From Lachnospiraceae bacterium (lineage in GTDB: Bacteria > Bacillota > Clostridia > Lachnospirales > Lachnospiraceae): a DNA stretch of 56,879 nt. Below are positions 25,771 through 34,797 of the stretch, in pieces (position 1 is the stretch's first letter; the number at the start of each line of letters is the position of its first letter). The stretch lies in contig JAEDOO010000002.1 in assembly GCA_016301965.1 (NCBI GenBank), positions 1-56,879 of the forward strand, written 5' to 3'. The position numbers were made by a program, and so were the translations under genes. The notes under the pieces are model-generated. The model was not told the origin of the DNA. It ran no database searches and worked only from the letters and a program-made list of their open reading frames with translations.

Positions 25771-26645
25771 GAGGTTTCCTGTATTTTATTCTGAACTTTC
25801 TTACCTTCCATGAAAACGTCGATTCCATCCGCAATACCCTGAACGATTTTTTGCTGATATTGCGCAGAAGCCATATTTTTATCTTCCGCAGGATTAGTCA
25901 TGTACCCCATCTCAACAATGGTTACCGGCACCTCGCACCAATTGATCCCGGACATGGTATCCGTTTCCCAGACACCATTGTTTTTTGCACCGGTAGATTC
26001 ACAGAGAGCATCCACCACATCCTGAGACAGAGTCTTACATTCCTCATAAATCTCAGCATTGTACTTGTTCTTGCTGGTCTGACAGATGGTCATGGCACCA
26101 TTTGTCTTACTGTTCTCTGAACCGTTGGCATGAATACGTACGAAAGCATCTGCCTGAAGCTCATTGGCCACAGCTGCACGCTCTGCATTGGAAATATCCA
26201 CATCATGGGTCTCGCGGGTCATCACAACTTCATAGCCTCTTTCTTCCAGCTCATCTCTTAACTGCAGCGATACCTGAAGATTCAATTCATATTCATACAG
26301 GCCGGTTGTCGTCCCCCGGGTACCGCTGGACACCTTTTTCTTTGTTTCAGACGCTCCGGGACCCACCGGTTCTTTTTCTGCGTTCCCCTTGGCCTGATGC
26401 CCCGGATCGATCACCACAAGACCTTTGCTTTCTTCCGGAAGAGGCTCATTGGCCTCCTCACTTGTCAAACTTTCCGGTGCCAGCACAGAAGGACTCTGTG
26501 CTTCACTGCTTTCAGAAACAATGGATGTCTCTTCCGCTGCCAGGCTGCTTTCGATCACCAAAGAAGAGCTCTCCTCGGAAGCTGCTTTTCCACAGCCCGC
26601 CAGCAACAGCAAAAGGATACCGGCAGTCACCATTTCTTTTTTCAT
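25767..26645 (-). CDS. Lipoprotein N-acetylmuramoyl-L-alanine amidase
   Basis: A cell-wall hydrolase of the Amidase_3 zinc family, 292 residues. A lipoprotein signal ends in LLAG-C with the lipidated Cys18, followed by a Ser/Glu-rich linker to about residue 74. The catalytic domain has the zinc ligand His83 in DPGHQ, the acidic ligand in YEYELN (Glu118 or Glu120), His172 in RIHAN, and the catalytic Glu in VEMGYMTN. The third ATG (26645) is preferred because AGGAG is correctly spaced from it; the first at 26663 is also in frame. It lies 71 bases after the topoisomerase pair, perhaps in the same transcript. Confidence 0.9.
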   Translation of the reverse strand: MKKEMVTAGILLLLLAGCGKAASEESSSLVIESSLAAEETSIVSESSEAQSPSVLAPESLTSEEANEPLPEESKGLVVIDPGHQAKGNAEKEPVGPGASETKKKVSSGTRGTTTGLYEYELNLQVSLQLRDELEERGYEVVMTRETHDVDISNAERAAVANELQADAFVRIHANGSENSKTNGAMTICQTSKNKYNAEIYEECKTLSQDVVDALCESTGAKNNGVWETDTMSGINWCEVPVTIVEMGYMTNPAEDKNMASAQYQQKIVQGIADGIDVFMEGKKVQNKIQETS

Positions 26646-26716
26646 TCCGTTCATCTCCTGCATCCCATATGGTACCGCATCTTTCCACTGTCATTCAGAT
26701 GTGGCCCTATGTTTTT

Positions 26717-28966
26717 CTATGCTCGTCTGACCTTTGTACCTTTTGTGTCTCTTTTTGCCAGCTTCAGCTTGTTCAGTGTCAACGGCTTATCCTGAAACTG
26801 CACTGTATACTCTACACGGCTGGCCAGAAGATAGGCATTCTCCAGTTCATCGCCGGGAGCCAGACGCATCCCCCGCACACCAAGAGCCGCTTTTTTCTTT
26901 TCCGGCACCTCTGAGAGCAGCATCCGCAGGAAAAATCCCTGACGGCTCTGCAGCACAAGATGCTCCATGGCCGAGATATCCCCTACCATTACCAGTTCAT
27001 CCTCAGACCCAAGTTTTGTGGACAGACTGGTTTTCTTATTTATCGCAAACTCAATACCATTTACCACTTTACACATACTGCTCTTTGATACAAAGATCAG
27101 CTTCTGCTGCCGGATATTCTCCAGGGCATCCATATACAGAATACGCTCCTGCGCGCTGGAATACTGACAGAAATTGTCAATGGGGATAGCCTTGTCACGG
27201 AATTTACCATAGGGCAGATCCAGCACTCTGACCTGATACATATTGCCTTTGTCTGTAAACAGGCAGAGCTTATCGATATTTTTGCACTGGACGATAAACC
27301 GGCTTTCCGATGATGCTGCTTCCTGGTTTCGTTCATAGACAGACTGATCCACACAGCGCACATAACCGAAACGATCCATCATCACGCAGACTTCCGTTTC
27401 CTCAACCTTCTTTTCCTCAAAGACTACGGCTTTCGCATTCTCGATCCTGGTCTTTCTCGGCACCGCAAATTCCTGACGGATGCTTTCCAGATCCTCCCGG
27501 ATAACTTCTGCCATGGAATCATAATTGTCCAGAATATCCTCATAACGCTCGATATTGGCTACTGTCTTTTTGTGATCCTCCAAAAGTGCATCGATCTCCA
27601 GACCGATCAGTTTGTAAAGACGCATCTCCAGAATAGCTGTGGCCTGACGCTCCGTAAAACAGAGTGCTTTCGCCTTTCTCTCGCTGGCCTTTGTCTTAAA
27701 AATGATCCCTTCCGTATTTCCATTGATCAGACAGTCCTTTGCCTGTTTCTGGCTGCGAGAACCACGCAGTATCTCTATGATCAGGTCGATCACATCGCAG
27801 GCCTTGATCAGACCTTCCTGTATTTCCCGTTTTTCCTTTTCTTTCGCCAGCAGCGTCGTATATTTTCTGGTTGCCAGCTCGAACCGGAAATCCACGTGAT
27901 GCTCAATAACCTTTTTCAGTCCCAGCGTCTCCGGCCGTCCATCCACTACCGCCAGCATATTGACACCGAAGGTATCTTCCAGATGGGTCTTTTTATAAAG
28001 CATATTTACCAGATTCTGAGCATCCGCGCCTTTTTTAAGTTCCAGCACAATACGGATACCCTCTTTTGAGGACTGATTGGAAATGTCTGTAATTTCTGAA
28101 GCCTTGCGGGATTCTACCAGAGCGGCTACATCATTTAAAAACTTCCCAATGTTGGCGCCGATCATCGTATACGGAATCTCAGATATCACGATATTCTGTT
28201 TTCCGTTCTTCCCTTTTTCGATATCCACTTTGCCTCTCAGATGAATCTTTCCCATACCCGTCTCATAGATGGACAGGAGTTCATCTTTATTGATCACGAT
28301 ACCTCCGGTAGGAAAATCCGGGCCCTCGACGTACTGCATCAGCTCTTTTGTAGTGATATCGTGGTTGGCCATATAAGCCTCCACCGCATCGATTACTTCT
28401 CCCAGATTGTGAGGCGGAACACTGGTAGCCATACCAACGGCAATACCGTCAGCACCGTTTACCAGAAAATTCGGTATACGCACCGGCAGCACCTCAGGTT
28501 CTTTCTCTGTCTCATCGAAGTTCGGCATAAAGTCCACAACCTGTTTATCCAGATCAGCCAGATAAACTTCCTGGGTCAGCTTTTGCAGACGGGCCTCCGT
28601 ATATCGCATGGCGGCAGCACTGTCCCCTTCAATGGAACCAAAATTACCATGCCCATCCACCAGAGGCATGCCTTTCTTGAAATCCTGAGCCATCACCACC
28701 AAAGCATCATATATGGAGGAATCACCGTGGGGATGATACTTACCCATAGTATCACCTACGATTCTCGCGCATTTCCTGTAAGGGCGGTCATAGCGGATCC
28801 CCAGCTCATACATATCGTACAGTGTACGTCTCTGCACCGGCTTAAGTCCGTCGCGCACATCCGGCAGGGCACGGGAAACAATAACACTCATCGCATAATC
28901 TATATAGGATTTCTGCATGACATCGGAATATTCTGTTTTGATAATCTTTTCTTCAATACCATTCAT
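26717..28966 (-). CDS. parC: DNA topoisomerase IV-like subunit A (GyrA/ParC family)
   Basis: The DNA-cleaving subunit of a type IIA topoisomerase, 749 residues. The active tyrosine is Tyr122 in AAMRYTEARL. The quinolone region HPHGDSSIYD places Ser83 and Asp87 exactly as in susceptible E. coli GyrA. The C-terminal beta-propeller region lacks a GyrA box: the blade that should read QRRGGKG-like has YERNQEAASSESRF. Without that box, wrapping and supercoiling are unlikely, so decatenation as topoisomerase IV is inferred. The partner subunit gene ends 13 bases upstream. An alternative name is a second GyrA-like paralogue. Confidence 0.88.
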   Translation of the reverse strand: MNGIEEKIIKTEYSDVMQKSYIDYAMSVIVSRALPDVRDGLKPVQRRTLYDMYELGIRYDRPYRKCARIVGDTMGKYHPHGDSSIYDALVVMAQDFKKGMPLVDGHGNFGSIEGDSAAAMRYTEARLQKLTQEVYLADLDKQVVDFMPNFDETEKEPEVLPVRIPNFLVNGADGIAVGMATSVPPHNLGEVIDAVEAYMANHDITTKELMQYVEGPDFPTGGIVINKDELLSIYETGMGKIHLRGKVDIEKGKNGKQNIVISEIPYTMIGANIGKFLNDVAALVESRKASEITDISNQSSKEGIRIVLELKKGADAQNLVNMLYKKTHLEDTFGVNMLAVVDGRPETLGLKKVIEHHVDFRFELATRKYTTLLAKEKEKREIQEGLIKACDVIDLIIEILRGSRSQKQAKDCLINGNTEGIIFKTKASERKAKALCFTERQATAILEMRLYKLIGLEIDALLEDHKKTVANIERYEDILDNYDSMAEVIREDLESIRQEFAVPRKTRIENAKAVVFEEKKVEETEVCVMMDRFGYVRCVDQSVYERNQEAASSESRFIVQCKNIDKLCLFTDKGNMYQVRVLDLPYGKFRDKAIPIDNFCQYSSAQERILYMDALENIRQQKLIFVSKSSMCKVVNGIEFAINKKTSLSTKLGSEDELVMVGDISAMEHLVLQSRQGFFLRMLLSEVPEKKKAALGVRGMRLAPGDELENAYLLASRVEYTVQFQDKPLTLNKLKLAKRDTKGTKVRRA

Positions 28967-28979
28967 CTGCCGTCACCTC

Positions 28980-30902
28980 CTAGATATCCAGCTGCGCATC
29001 CCGCGCATGTTCATAAATAAATGCTTTTCTCGGGGGTACGTCCGTTCCCATCAGAATTTCTGTGACCTCGGAAGCCAGACGCGCATCCTCGATCTCTACC
29101 AGTTTCAGCCTTCGGGTTTCCGGATTCAAAGTGGTTTCCCACAGCTGCTGGGCATCCATCTCACCGAGACCTTTGTATCTCTGCAGTGTAAAGGGGCCTG
29201 TATGGCGTTTTCTGTATTTTTCCAGCGCCTTGTCATCATACAGATATTCTTCCTCCCCTTTGGAGGGAATCGCCTTGTACAAAGGCGGCATGGCAATATA
29301 CACATGGCCTTCGTAGATCAGCTCAGGCATAAACCGGTAAAACAGAGTCAAGAGCAGAGTAGAGATATGGGCACCGTCCACATCCGCATCAGCCATGATG
29401 ATAATTTTATCGTAACGAAGTTTTGTAATATCAAAATCGTTGCCATAGCCTTCGGAAAAGCCGCAGCCAAAGGCATTGATCATGGATTTTATTTCCGCAT
29501 TGGCCAGAACTTTATCGATGGAAGCCTTTTCCACATTCAGTATCTTGCCTCGGATAGGAAGAATCGCCTGATAGGCTCTGTCTCTGGCAGTTTTTGCCGA
29601 ACCGCCGGCCGAATCTCCCTCGACGATAAAAATCTCACATAGAGACGGATCCTTCTTTTCACAATTTGCCAGTTTCCCATTGGAATCAAAGGAATATTTC
29701 TGTTTGGTCAGAAGGTTGGTTTTTGCTTTTTCCTCCGTCTTTCGAATCTTTGCTGATCGTTCGGCGCAGGCCAGCACCTGCTTTAACTGCTCCAGATTAC
29801 GGTCAAAATACAACTGGACCTTTTCGGCCGTAACCTTTCCCGCAGCTTTTGCCGCATCCTGATTATCCAGCTTTGTCTTGGTCTGACCTTCAAATCTGGG
29901 CGCAGGATGCTTAATGGAAATTACTGCCGTCAGGCCATTGCGGATATCCGCTCCGGTAAAATTGCTGTCCTTTTCCTTAAGAATACCCAATTCCCTGGCA
30001 TACGTATTCATAAGCGTGGTATATGTCGTTTTAAAACCGGTCAGATGCGTACCGCCCTCGGCATTGTAGATATTGTTGCAAAAACCCAGAACATTTTCAT
30101 GAAATTCATTTACATACTGGAAAGCACACTCCACTGTAATTCCGTCAGCTTCTCCCTTAAAATACACCGGTTCATGAATGACCTCTTTATTCTGGTTCAG
30201 CTCCCGGACAAAGCCGATAATACCATCAGGTTCATGAAACTCTACGATATCCGGTGTATCTTTTCGTTCATCTTCAAAATGAATCGTCAGATTTGGATTC
30301 AGGTAGGCTGTTTCATGCATGCGGCTTTTTACTTCTGTGGCAGAAAAATCTGTCCGGTCAAAAATTTCCGGATCCGGCAAAAAGCGGATCAGCGTTCCTG
30401 TCTCTTTTGTCCGGCCAAGCTTCGGCAAAAGGCCATTTTCCAGCAAAAGCACCGCCTCTCCCCGCTCATACCGGTCATGGTGCACATACCCTTCCCTGGA
30501 GATCTGCACATCCATCCACTCTGACAGTGCATTGACAACAGAGGATCCTACGCCATGCAAACCACCGCTGGTCTTGTAAACAGAATCATCAAATTTTCCG
30601 CCCGCATGCAGTGTCGTAAACACAAGCCGGGCTGCCGGAACACCTTTTTCGTGCATGCCTACCGGAATACCACGTCCGTTATCTTTGACACTGCAGGAGC
30701 CATCCTTATGCAATGTAATAGAAATATAATCACAGAATCCCGCCAGATGTTCATCCACTGCGTTGTCCACGATCTCATAGATCAGATGATTCAGTCCCTT
30801 TCTTGAAGTACTTCCGATATACATTCCCGGTCTTTTGCGCACAGCCTCCAAACCTTCCAGAACAGAGATACTGCTGGCATCATACTTGACGCTTTTTGCC
30901 AT
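28980..30902 (-). CDS. parE: DNA topoisomerase IV-like subunit B (GyrB/ParE family)
   Basis: The ATPase subunit paired with the ParC-like protein, 640 residues. The GHKL ATP site is visible (YEIVDNAVDEHLAG; KDNGRGIPVG; GGLHGVGSSVVNALS). The TOPRIM domain carries FIVEGDSAGGSAK and MADADVDGAHI, and the C-terminus has QRYKGLGEMDAQQLWETT. Length and organisation fit GyrB or ParE without the proteobacterial insert. It is first in the pair, preceded by the terminator of the upstream gene. Confidence 0.92.
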   Translation of the reverse strand: MAKSVKYDASSISVLEGLEAVRKRPGMYIGSTSRKGLNHLIYEIVDNAVDEHLAGFCDYISITLHKDGSCSVKDNGRGIPVGMHEKGVPAARLVFTTLHAGGKFDDSVYKTSGGLHGVGSSVVNALSEWMDVQISREGYVHHDRYERGEAVLLLENGLLPKLGRTKETGTLIRFLPDPEIFDRTDFSATEVKSRMHETAYLNPNLTIHFEDERKDTPDIVEFHEPDGIIGFVRELNQNKEVIHEPVYFKGEADGITVECAFQYVNEFHENVLGFCNNIYNAEGGTHLTGFKTTYTTLMNTYARELGILKEKDSNFTGADIRNGLTAVISIKHPAPRFEGQTKTKLDNQDAAKAAGKVTAEKVQLYFDRNLEQLKQVLACAERSAKIRKTEEKAKTNLLTKQKYSFDSNGKLANCEKKDPSLCEIFIVEGDSAGGSAKTARDRAYQAILPIRGKILNVEKASIDKVLANAEIKSMINAFGCGFSEGYGNDFDITKLRYDKIIIMADADVDGAHISTLLLTLFYRFMPELIYEGHVYIAMPPLYKAIPSKGEEEYLYDDKALEKYRKRHTGPFTLQRYKGLGEMDAQQLWETTLNPETRRLKLVEIEDARLASEVTEILMGTDVPPRKAFIYEHARDAQLDI

Positions 30903-30922
30903 ACTGCTTTTATCCTTTCCCG

Positions 30923-30965
30923 CAAAAAATCTGCGAACTGTCCGTAAAAACCAGACAGCCCGCAG
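30923..30965 (-). terminator. Terminator of the secreted amidase gene
   Basis: A 12-base stem with two G-U pairs (CTGCGGGCTGTC with GACAGTTCGCAG), followed on the minus strand by ATTTTTTG. A second perfect nine-base stem (CGTATCTGT/ACAGATACG, 30981-31009) sits between it and the gene stop. Confidence 0.85.
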
Positions 30966-31015
30966 TCTGCTTAAACATTACGTATCTGTTCAGTACCTTC
31001 ACAGATACGATTCGG

Positions 31016-33001
31016 TTACTTTGTTACTTTCAGAGACTTTACAGAACTGTAACTTCCGTATAGTTTTCCTGAATTTTCTGTTTTATATGCCCGTACGCGA
31101 ACATAGTATTTTTTTCCTTTTGTCAGATTTTTTAATGTGACTGACGTGGATTTTGTGGTCACTTTCTTCACATTTGTCTTAAAATTAGAAGAAGTGCTGT
31201 ATTCCACTTCATATCCAGCCGCACCGGACACCTTCTTTGACAGTGTTACCTTCAACTGCTTGCCTGACGAATTTTTCAGGCTTTTGATGGTTGGTTTTCC
31301 CGGCTTGGAAGCATGAACAGTGATCTTGCATTTTGCGTAAACACCGCTGCCATCTTTGGCGGTAGCTGTGATTACTGCAGTTCCTTCCTTTACAGCTGTC
31401 ACTTTTCCACTGGTGGACACTGTAGCCACTTTGACATTAGAACTGGACCACACAACACCTTTCAGCGTCGGCTTACTCGGGGAATAACTCTTTACAGAAA
31501 TCGTTACGGTACTGTTTTTTCCGTATAACGCAGCATTTGACTTATTCAATGTGATCTTTGTCACAGGATTGCTGGTATAGGAAGATATTGCCTTGGCATA
31601 TGTCTTACTCTTGGTGATACAGAACCATCCTGTTTTTCCACCATATTTAACTTTGCCCCACTTTTCCTTGCCGGAGGTCTTGACAGATTCCGCCAGAACA
31701 ATGGTATCCTTCGGAATCAGTGTGCCAATGTATGAACTCTCTGACTTCGGTGACTGGCGGACTTTGACAGAGGTTGCTGTGATCTTATACAAAGCCGCAC
31801 TGACTGTGACTTTACATTTTGCCTTAACACCGCTTCCATCCGCTGCTGTTGCCGTAATGGTTGCCGTGCCCGGACCCACGCCTTTCACCTTACCCTCTGC
31901 ATCTACCGTTGCCACAGAGCCGTTGGAAGTGGACCAGTTTACCTTTTTGATGGACGCATTAGACGGTTTATATGTCTTTACTTTAATGGTCTTTGTTGCA
32001 GATTTTGCCAGAATCACATTGGTCGTATCCAGCGTGATCGACGTTACTTTATGGGCAACAGACGGAGAGTTATCGGTAACGGCACCTGTACCCTCAGCTA
32101 ATTTACGGGCATACTGTGTGTTTCCCTTCTGCAGCATGACCCATCCCGTCAGTCCATTGTATACTACTTTGCCCCAAAGCTCATTACTTACCTGTTTTTT
32201 CACAGAAACAGGAAGTACCGAAGATAAGAGTACAGTCTGTCCCACTCCAGAACTCTTTACATATTCCGAAGAGGTAGAAGCTTCACTGTACAAATACATT
32301 TTGGGCATTTCATTTCCGGCAGAATCCAGCCAGATGGTTTTCCACAGTTCTCCTTTGTAAGTTAATGCGGAGGATGGTACTGCCTTAAGACCACTTACGC
32401 TCTGCGCACTGCGAAGCTGAACCACAGCCCAGTGTCCCCATTTTCCCAGAGTCCAGGTTACATGACTGTGATCGTTATTGTGCGCACTGACCTGTGGATT
32501 TCCCTTACTGTCATACCCCACACAGATCGCCGCATGAGAATAGCGTCCTTTAGAATCGCTGTAATAAAACACCGGATCACCCACGCGAATCACATTTGCC
32601 GGATTGACCGCTTTTCCATTCTGATTCTTATATCCGGAATCTGCCTGGTACAATTCTACCACGGAACCGCAATTTTCTGCCAGATATGTATACAAGGTAT
32701 TGGCATAGGTCCAGCTGCTGCTTCTGGTACATCCGGTTACAGCATGATACCAGCTGCCATTCATGGGTAAGCCTCCGGCCTGCAGACACTGAGATACAAA
32801 ATTGGCGCAATCGCCGCCGATACTATTGTAATTCGGATAAAAATCGTTATAATTGCTCCAGTACTTATCCGCATAATCCACAGCTTTCTGCGGAACATAC
32901 GTATATGTTCCTTCAGAAGCCTCCACAGGTGCTGCCGTTGGAAGCACAGTACCGAAAAGAAGCATAAGAATAAGCACAAAAGCAGTTATTCTCTTTTTCA
33001 T
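31016..33001 (-). CDS. Secreted amidase-domain protein with Ig-like, SH3 and fibronectin repeats
   Basis: 661 residues with a signal peptide of about 28 residues (hydrophobic core LILMLLFGTVL). Residues 35-200 form an Amidase_6-type (NlpC/P60-like) domain, with the probable nucleophile Cys65 in GGDCANFVSQC and His156 in RYSHAAICVGYD. After it come an SH3-like segment (212-300), a Big2 domain (318-402), a second SH3-like segment (405-470), a second Big2 (478-563) and a fibronectin-III-like domain (567-660). The amidase probably acts on peptidoglycan or peptides at the surface, with the repeats binding wall or host ligands. There is no sortase motif or membrane anchor. It is a single-gene unit. 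Confidence 0.85.
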   Translation of the reverse strand: MKKRITAFVLILMLLFGTVLPTAAPVEASEGTYTYVPQKAVDYADKYWSNYNDFYPNYNSIGGDCANFVSQCLQAGGLPMNGSWYHAVTGCTRSSSWTYANTLYTYLAENCGSVVELYQADSGYKNQNGKAVNPANVIRVGDPVFYYSDSKGRYSHAAICVGYDSKGNPQVSAHNNDHSHVTWTLGKWGHWAVVQLRSAQSVSGLKAVPSSALTYKGELWKTIWLDSAGNEMPKMYLYSEASTSSEYVKSSGVGQTVLLSSVLPVSVKKQVSNELWGKVVYNGLTGWVMLQKGNTQYARKLAEGTGAVTDNSPSVAHKVTSITLDTTNVILAKSATKTIKVKTYKPSNASIKKVNWSTSNGSVATVDAEGKVKGVGPGTATITATAADGSGVKAKCKVTVSAALYKITATSVKVRQSPKSESSYIGTLIPKDTIVLAESVKTSGKEKWGKVKYGGKTGWFCITKSKTYAKAISSYTSNPVTKITLNKSNAALYGKNSTVTISVKSYSPSKPTLKGVVWSSSNVKVATVSTSGKVTAVKEGTAVITATAKDGSGVYAKCKITVHASKPGKPTIKSLKNSSGKQLKVTLSKKVSGAAGYEVEYSTSSNFKTNVKKVTTKSTSVTLKNLTKGKKYYVRVRAYKTENSGKLYGSYSSVKSLKVTK

Positions 33002-33201
33002 ATTCTCCCCCTTATATATTCCTCCTTTAAAGATACACAGTTAAAATACCTTATTTCTTCTGCAAAATCAACCAAAATCCCAAATTTTCCCGCAGAACAT
33101 AAAAACAAAAAGCTGCGCTTCCTGCAAAATACTGCAGATGCATACATGAAACAGTAAACATCTTCACAGATTATGCAAAACAGCACAGCTCTTTCGCCAG
33201 A

Positions 33202-33813
33202 TCAGTCGATCTGATAAAGGTCTGCAATAATATCTGCGCATTTTTCAAGTCCATACATGCTGCTGTCCAGACAGACATGATAATTTGGTGCGCTGGCCCA
33301 CTCCTGTTCCGTGTAATAACGATAATGGCTGGATCTCTCTCTATCTTTTTTCGTCAGAATAGTCTGAACGTCTTTTTGATCGTATCCATAACGTTCAATG
33401 GCCATTTTCTTACGAAATTCCATATCAGCATGAATGAAGACATTCAACACATCCTCTCTCTCTGACAGAAAATAATCCGCACAGCTTCCTACAATAACGC
33501 AAGGCTCCTTCGCGGCAAGATCTTTGATCACCCGGCCCTGAGCCACGAACAGCTGATCCTGCAGGGACATTCTTTCTTTCGAAAATGTGTTATAGGCAAA
33601 CGTCAGACTCGTTGCTATATTAAATAACAGACTGTTCGTAACCTTTTCCCCATTTTCTTCAATAAAATCAGCTGCAAATCCACTTTCTTTGGCAATCATC
33701 TCAATCAACTGCTGATCGTAGCACTTGATGCCCAGCTTCTCTTCGATCAGATGTCCGATCGCTCTTCCGCCACTGCCATGCTGGCGACTGATGGTAATTA
33801 CACGTTTTTTCAT
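33202..33813 (-). CDS. Cytidylate-kinase-like family protein
   Basis: 203 residues of the Cytidylate_kin2-type P-loop family (VITISRQHGSGGRAIG; CYDQQLIEMIAKESGF). The expected nucleotide-kinase Arg-rich lid is present (KKDRERSSHYRYY). The true substrate of this family is not established, and it differs from housekeeping Cmk. It lies 43 bases after the cobalamin adenosyltransferase gene on the same strand, so it may be the last gene of the dehydratase operon. No convincing terminator follows in 33002-33201, only weak small hairpins. Confidence 0.8.
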   Translation of the reverse strand: MKKRVITISRQHGSGGRAIGHLIEEKLGIKCYDQQLIEMIAKESGFAADFIEENGEKVTNSLLFNIATSLTFAYNTFSKERMSLQDQLFVAQGRVIKDLAAKEPCVIVGSCADYFLSEREDVLNVFIHADMEFRKKMAIERYGYDQKDVQTILTKKDRERSSHYRYYTEQEWASAPNYHVCLDSSMYGLEKCADIIADLYQID

Positions 33814-33856
33814 GGTAAACCGCCTCCCTGCTGTTTCTTTATCGGTATCTGTTCGA

Positions 33857-34417
33857 TTACCTATTCTTCATTATATTCCGGATGACTTCCTGGCGCAATC
33901 CCTCTTCCCCAGGTTCTGAAGCAAGATGATCTGCATAACGTGCTGCCATATATAAGTAATCCGACAGTCGGTTGACGTACTGCAAAGCTTTTAGATCTGC
34001 GCCATAAATCTGCGCCGCTTTCTGAAAACGACGTTCCGCACGCCTGGCTATGGCTCTGGCCATATCCAGTCTGGCAGACTGTTCACATCCACCATACAGC
34101 ACAAACTCTCTGGCTCTCGAAAAAGAAGATTCCATAATGTCGATCTTCTCTTCCAGTTTCTGTATCTGTTCATTCTGCATTCGATACTCCGCATTGCCTG
34201 GATCCGCAATACCTGCCATAAGCTGCATTAAATCCCTCTGGATTGCAGACAAATCGCTTTTTTGCGGCTCATCCAGCAAAACCTTTGCAAATCCTATAGC
34301 ACTGTTCAATTCATCGATAGTGCCCAGCAGTTCAATACGGTCATCAGATTTTGCTATACGGACACCATTCATGAGGGAAGTTCTTCCTCCATCACCTGTT
34401 TTGGTGTATATACTCAT
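33857..34417 (-). CDS. pduO: ATP:cob(I)alamin adenosyltransferase, PduO type
   Basis: Transfers adenosyl from ATP to reduced cobalamin, making the coenzyme the dehydratase needs. The 186 residues match the N-terminal PduO domain only. The ATP site IYTKTGDGGRTSL is at the N-terminus, and the helical signature RAIARRAERRF and NRLSDYLYMAARYA near the C-terminus. The heme-binding second domain of Salmonella PduO is absent. It follows the reactivase genes, which fits the repair cycle: the reactivase ejects damaged cofactor and this enzyme supplies fresh coenzyme. Confidence 0.92.
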   Translation of the reverse strand: MSIYTKTGDGGRTSLMNGVRIAKSDDRIELLGTIDELNSAIGFAKVLLDEPQKSDLSAIQRDLMQLMAGIADPGNAEYRMQNEQIQKLEEKIDIMESSFSRAREFVLYGGCEQSARLDMARAIARRAERRFQKAAQIYGADLKALQYVNRLSDYLYMAARYADHLASEPGEEGLRQEVIRNIMKNR

Positions 34418-34464
34418 TTTTCTTTCCCCTTTTTGTCATTTTTTTACGGGTAAAGTATTATTAT

Positions 34465-34797
34465 TTACAACTTAAATGGCTGTTTTTTTATAGCACGGGC
34501 ACTGTTTGCTCCGAGACTCCGACATTGCGACTTATCCGGAGTCTCATAGCAGACAATGTTGTTTCCCTTTTTGATTCCCCGCATCTGCAGGGCTGCTTTT
34601 TTCCCACTCACTCCGATTCCCGAACCAAGCATAGAATCGTTAGCGGCCTGCCAGGCCAATTCGTCGACATTTCCAACTGTCTGTTCTATGATTTCGTAAA
34701 AAACACCTTCTTCTTCCATCCCGGCACAGATTTCCCGCAGAATATCCTTATCCGGGCAAAAGGTATAGATAAAAATGGAAGGTTTTTTTATGATCAT
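34465..34797 (-). CDS. pduH: Diol/glycerol dehydratase reactivase small subunit
   Basis: 110 residues of the DdrB/PduH family, whose fold resembles the dehydratase beta subunit (PSIFIYTFCPDKDILREICAGMEEEGV; GSGIGVSGKKAALQMRGI). With the large subunit it swaps damaged B12 out of the enzyme. Its start overlaps the large-subunit stop as ATGA. Confidence 0.9.
   Translation of the reverse strand: MIIKKPSIFIYTFCPDKDILREICAGMEEEGVFYEIIEQTVGNVDELAWQAANDSMLGSGIGVSGKKAALQMRGIKKGNNIVCYETPDKSQCRSLGANSARAIKKQPFKL

Noticed and set aside
33002..33201. Terminator for the dehydratase operon
   Set aside because: Only a five-base stem (CTGCA/TGCAG) near a later T run on the minus strand; too weak to call.
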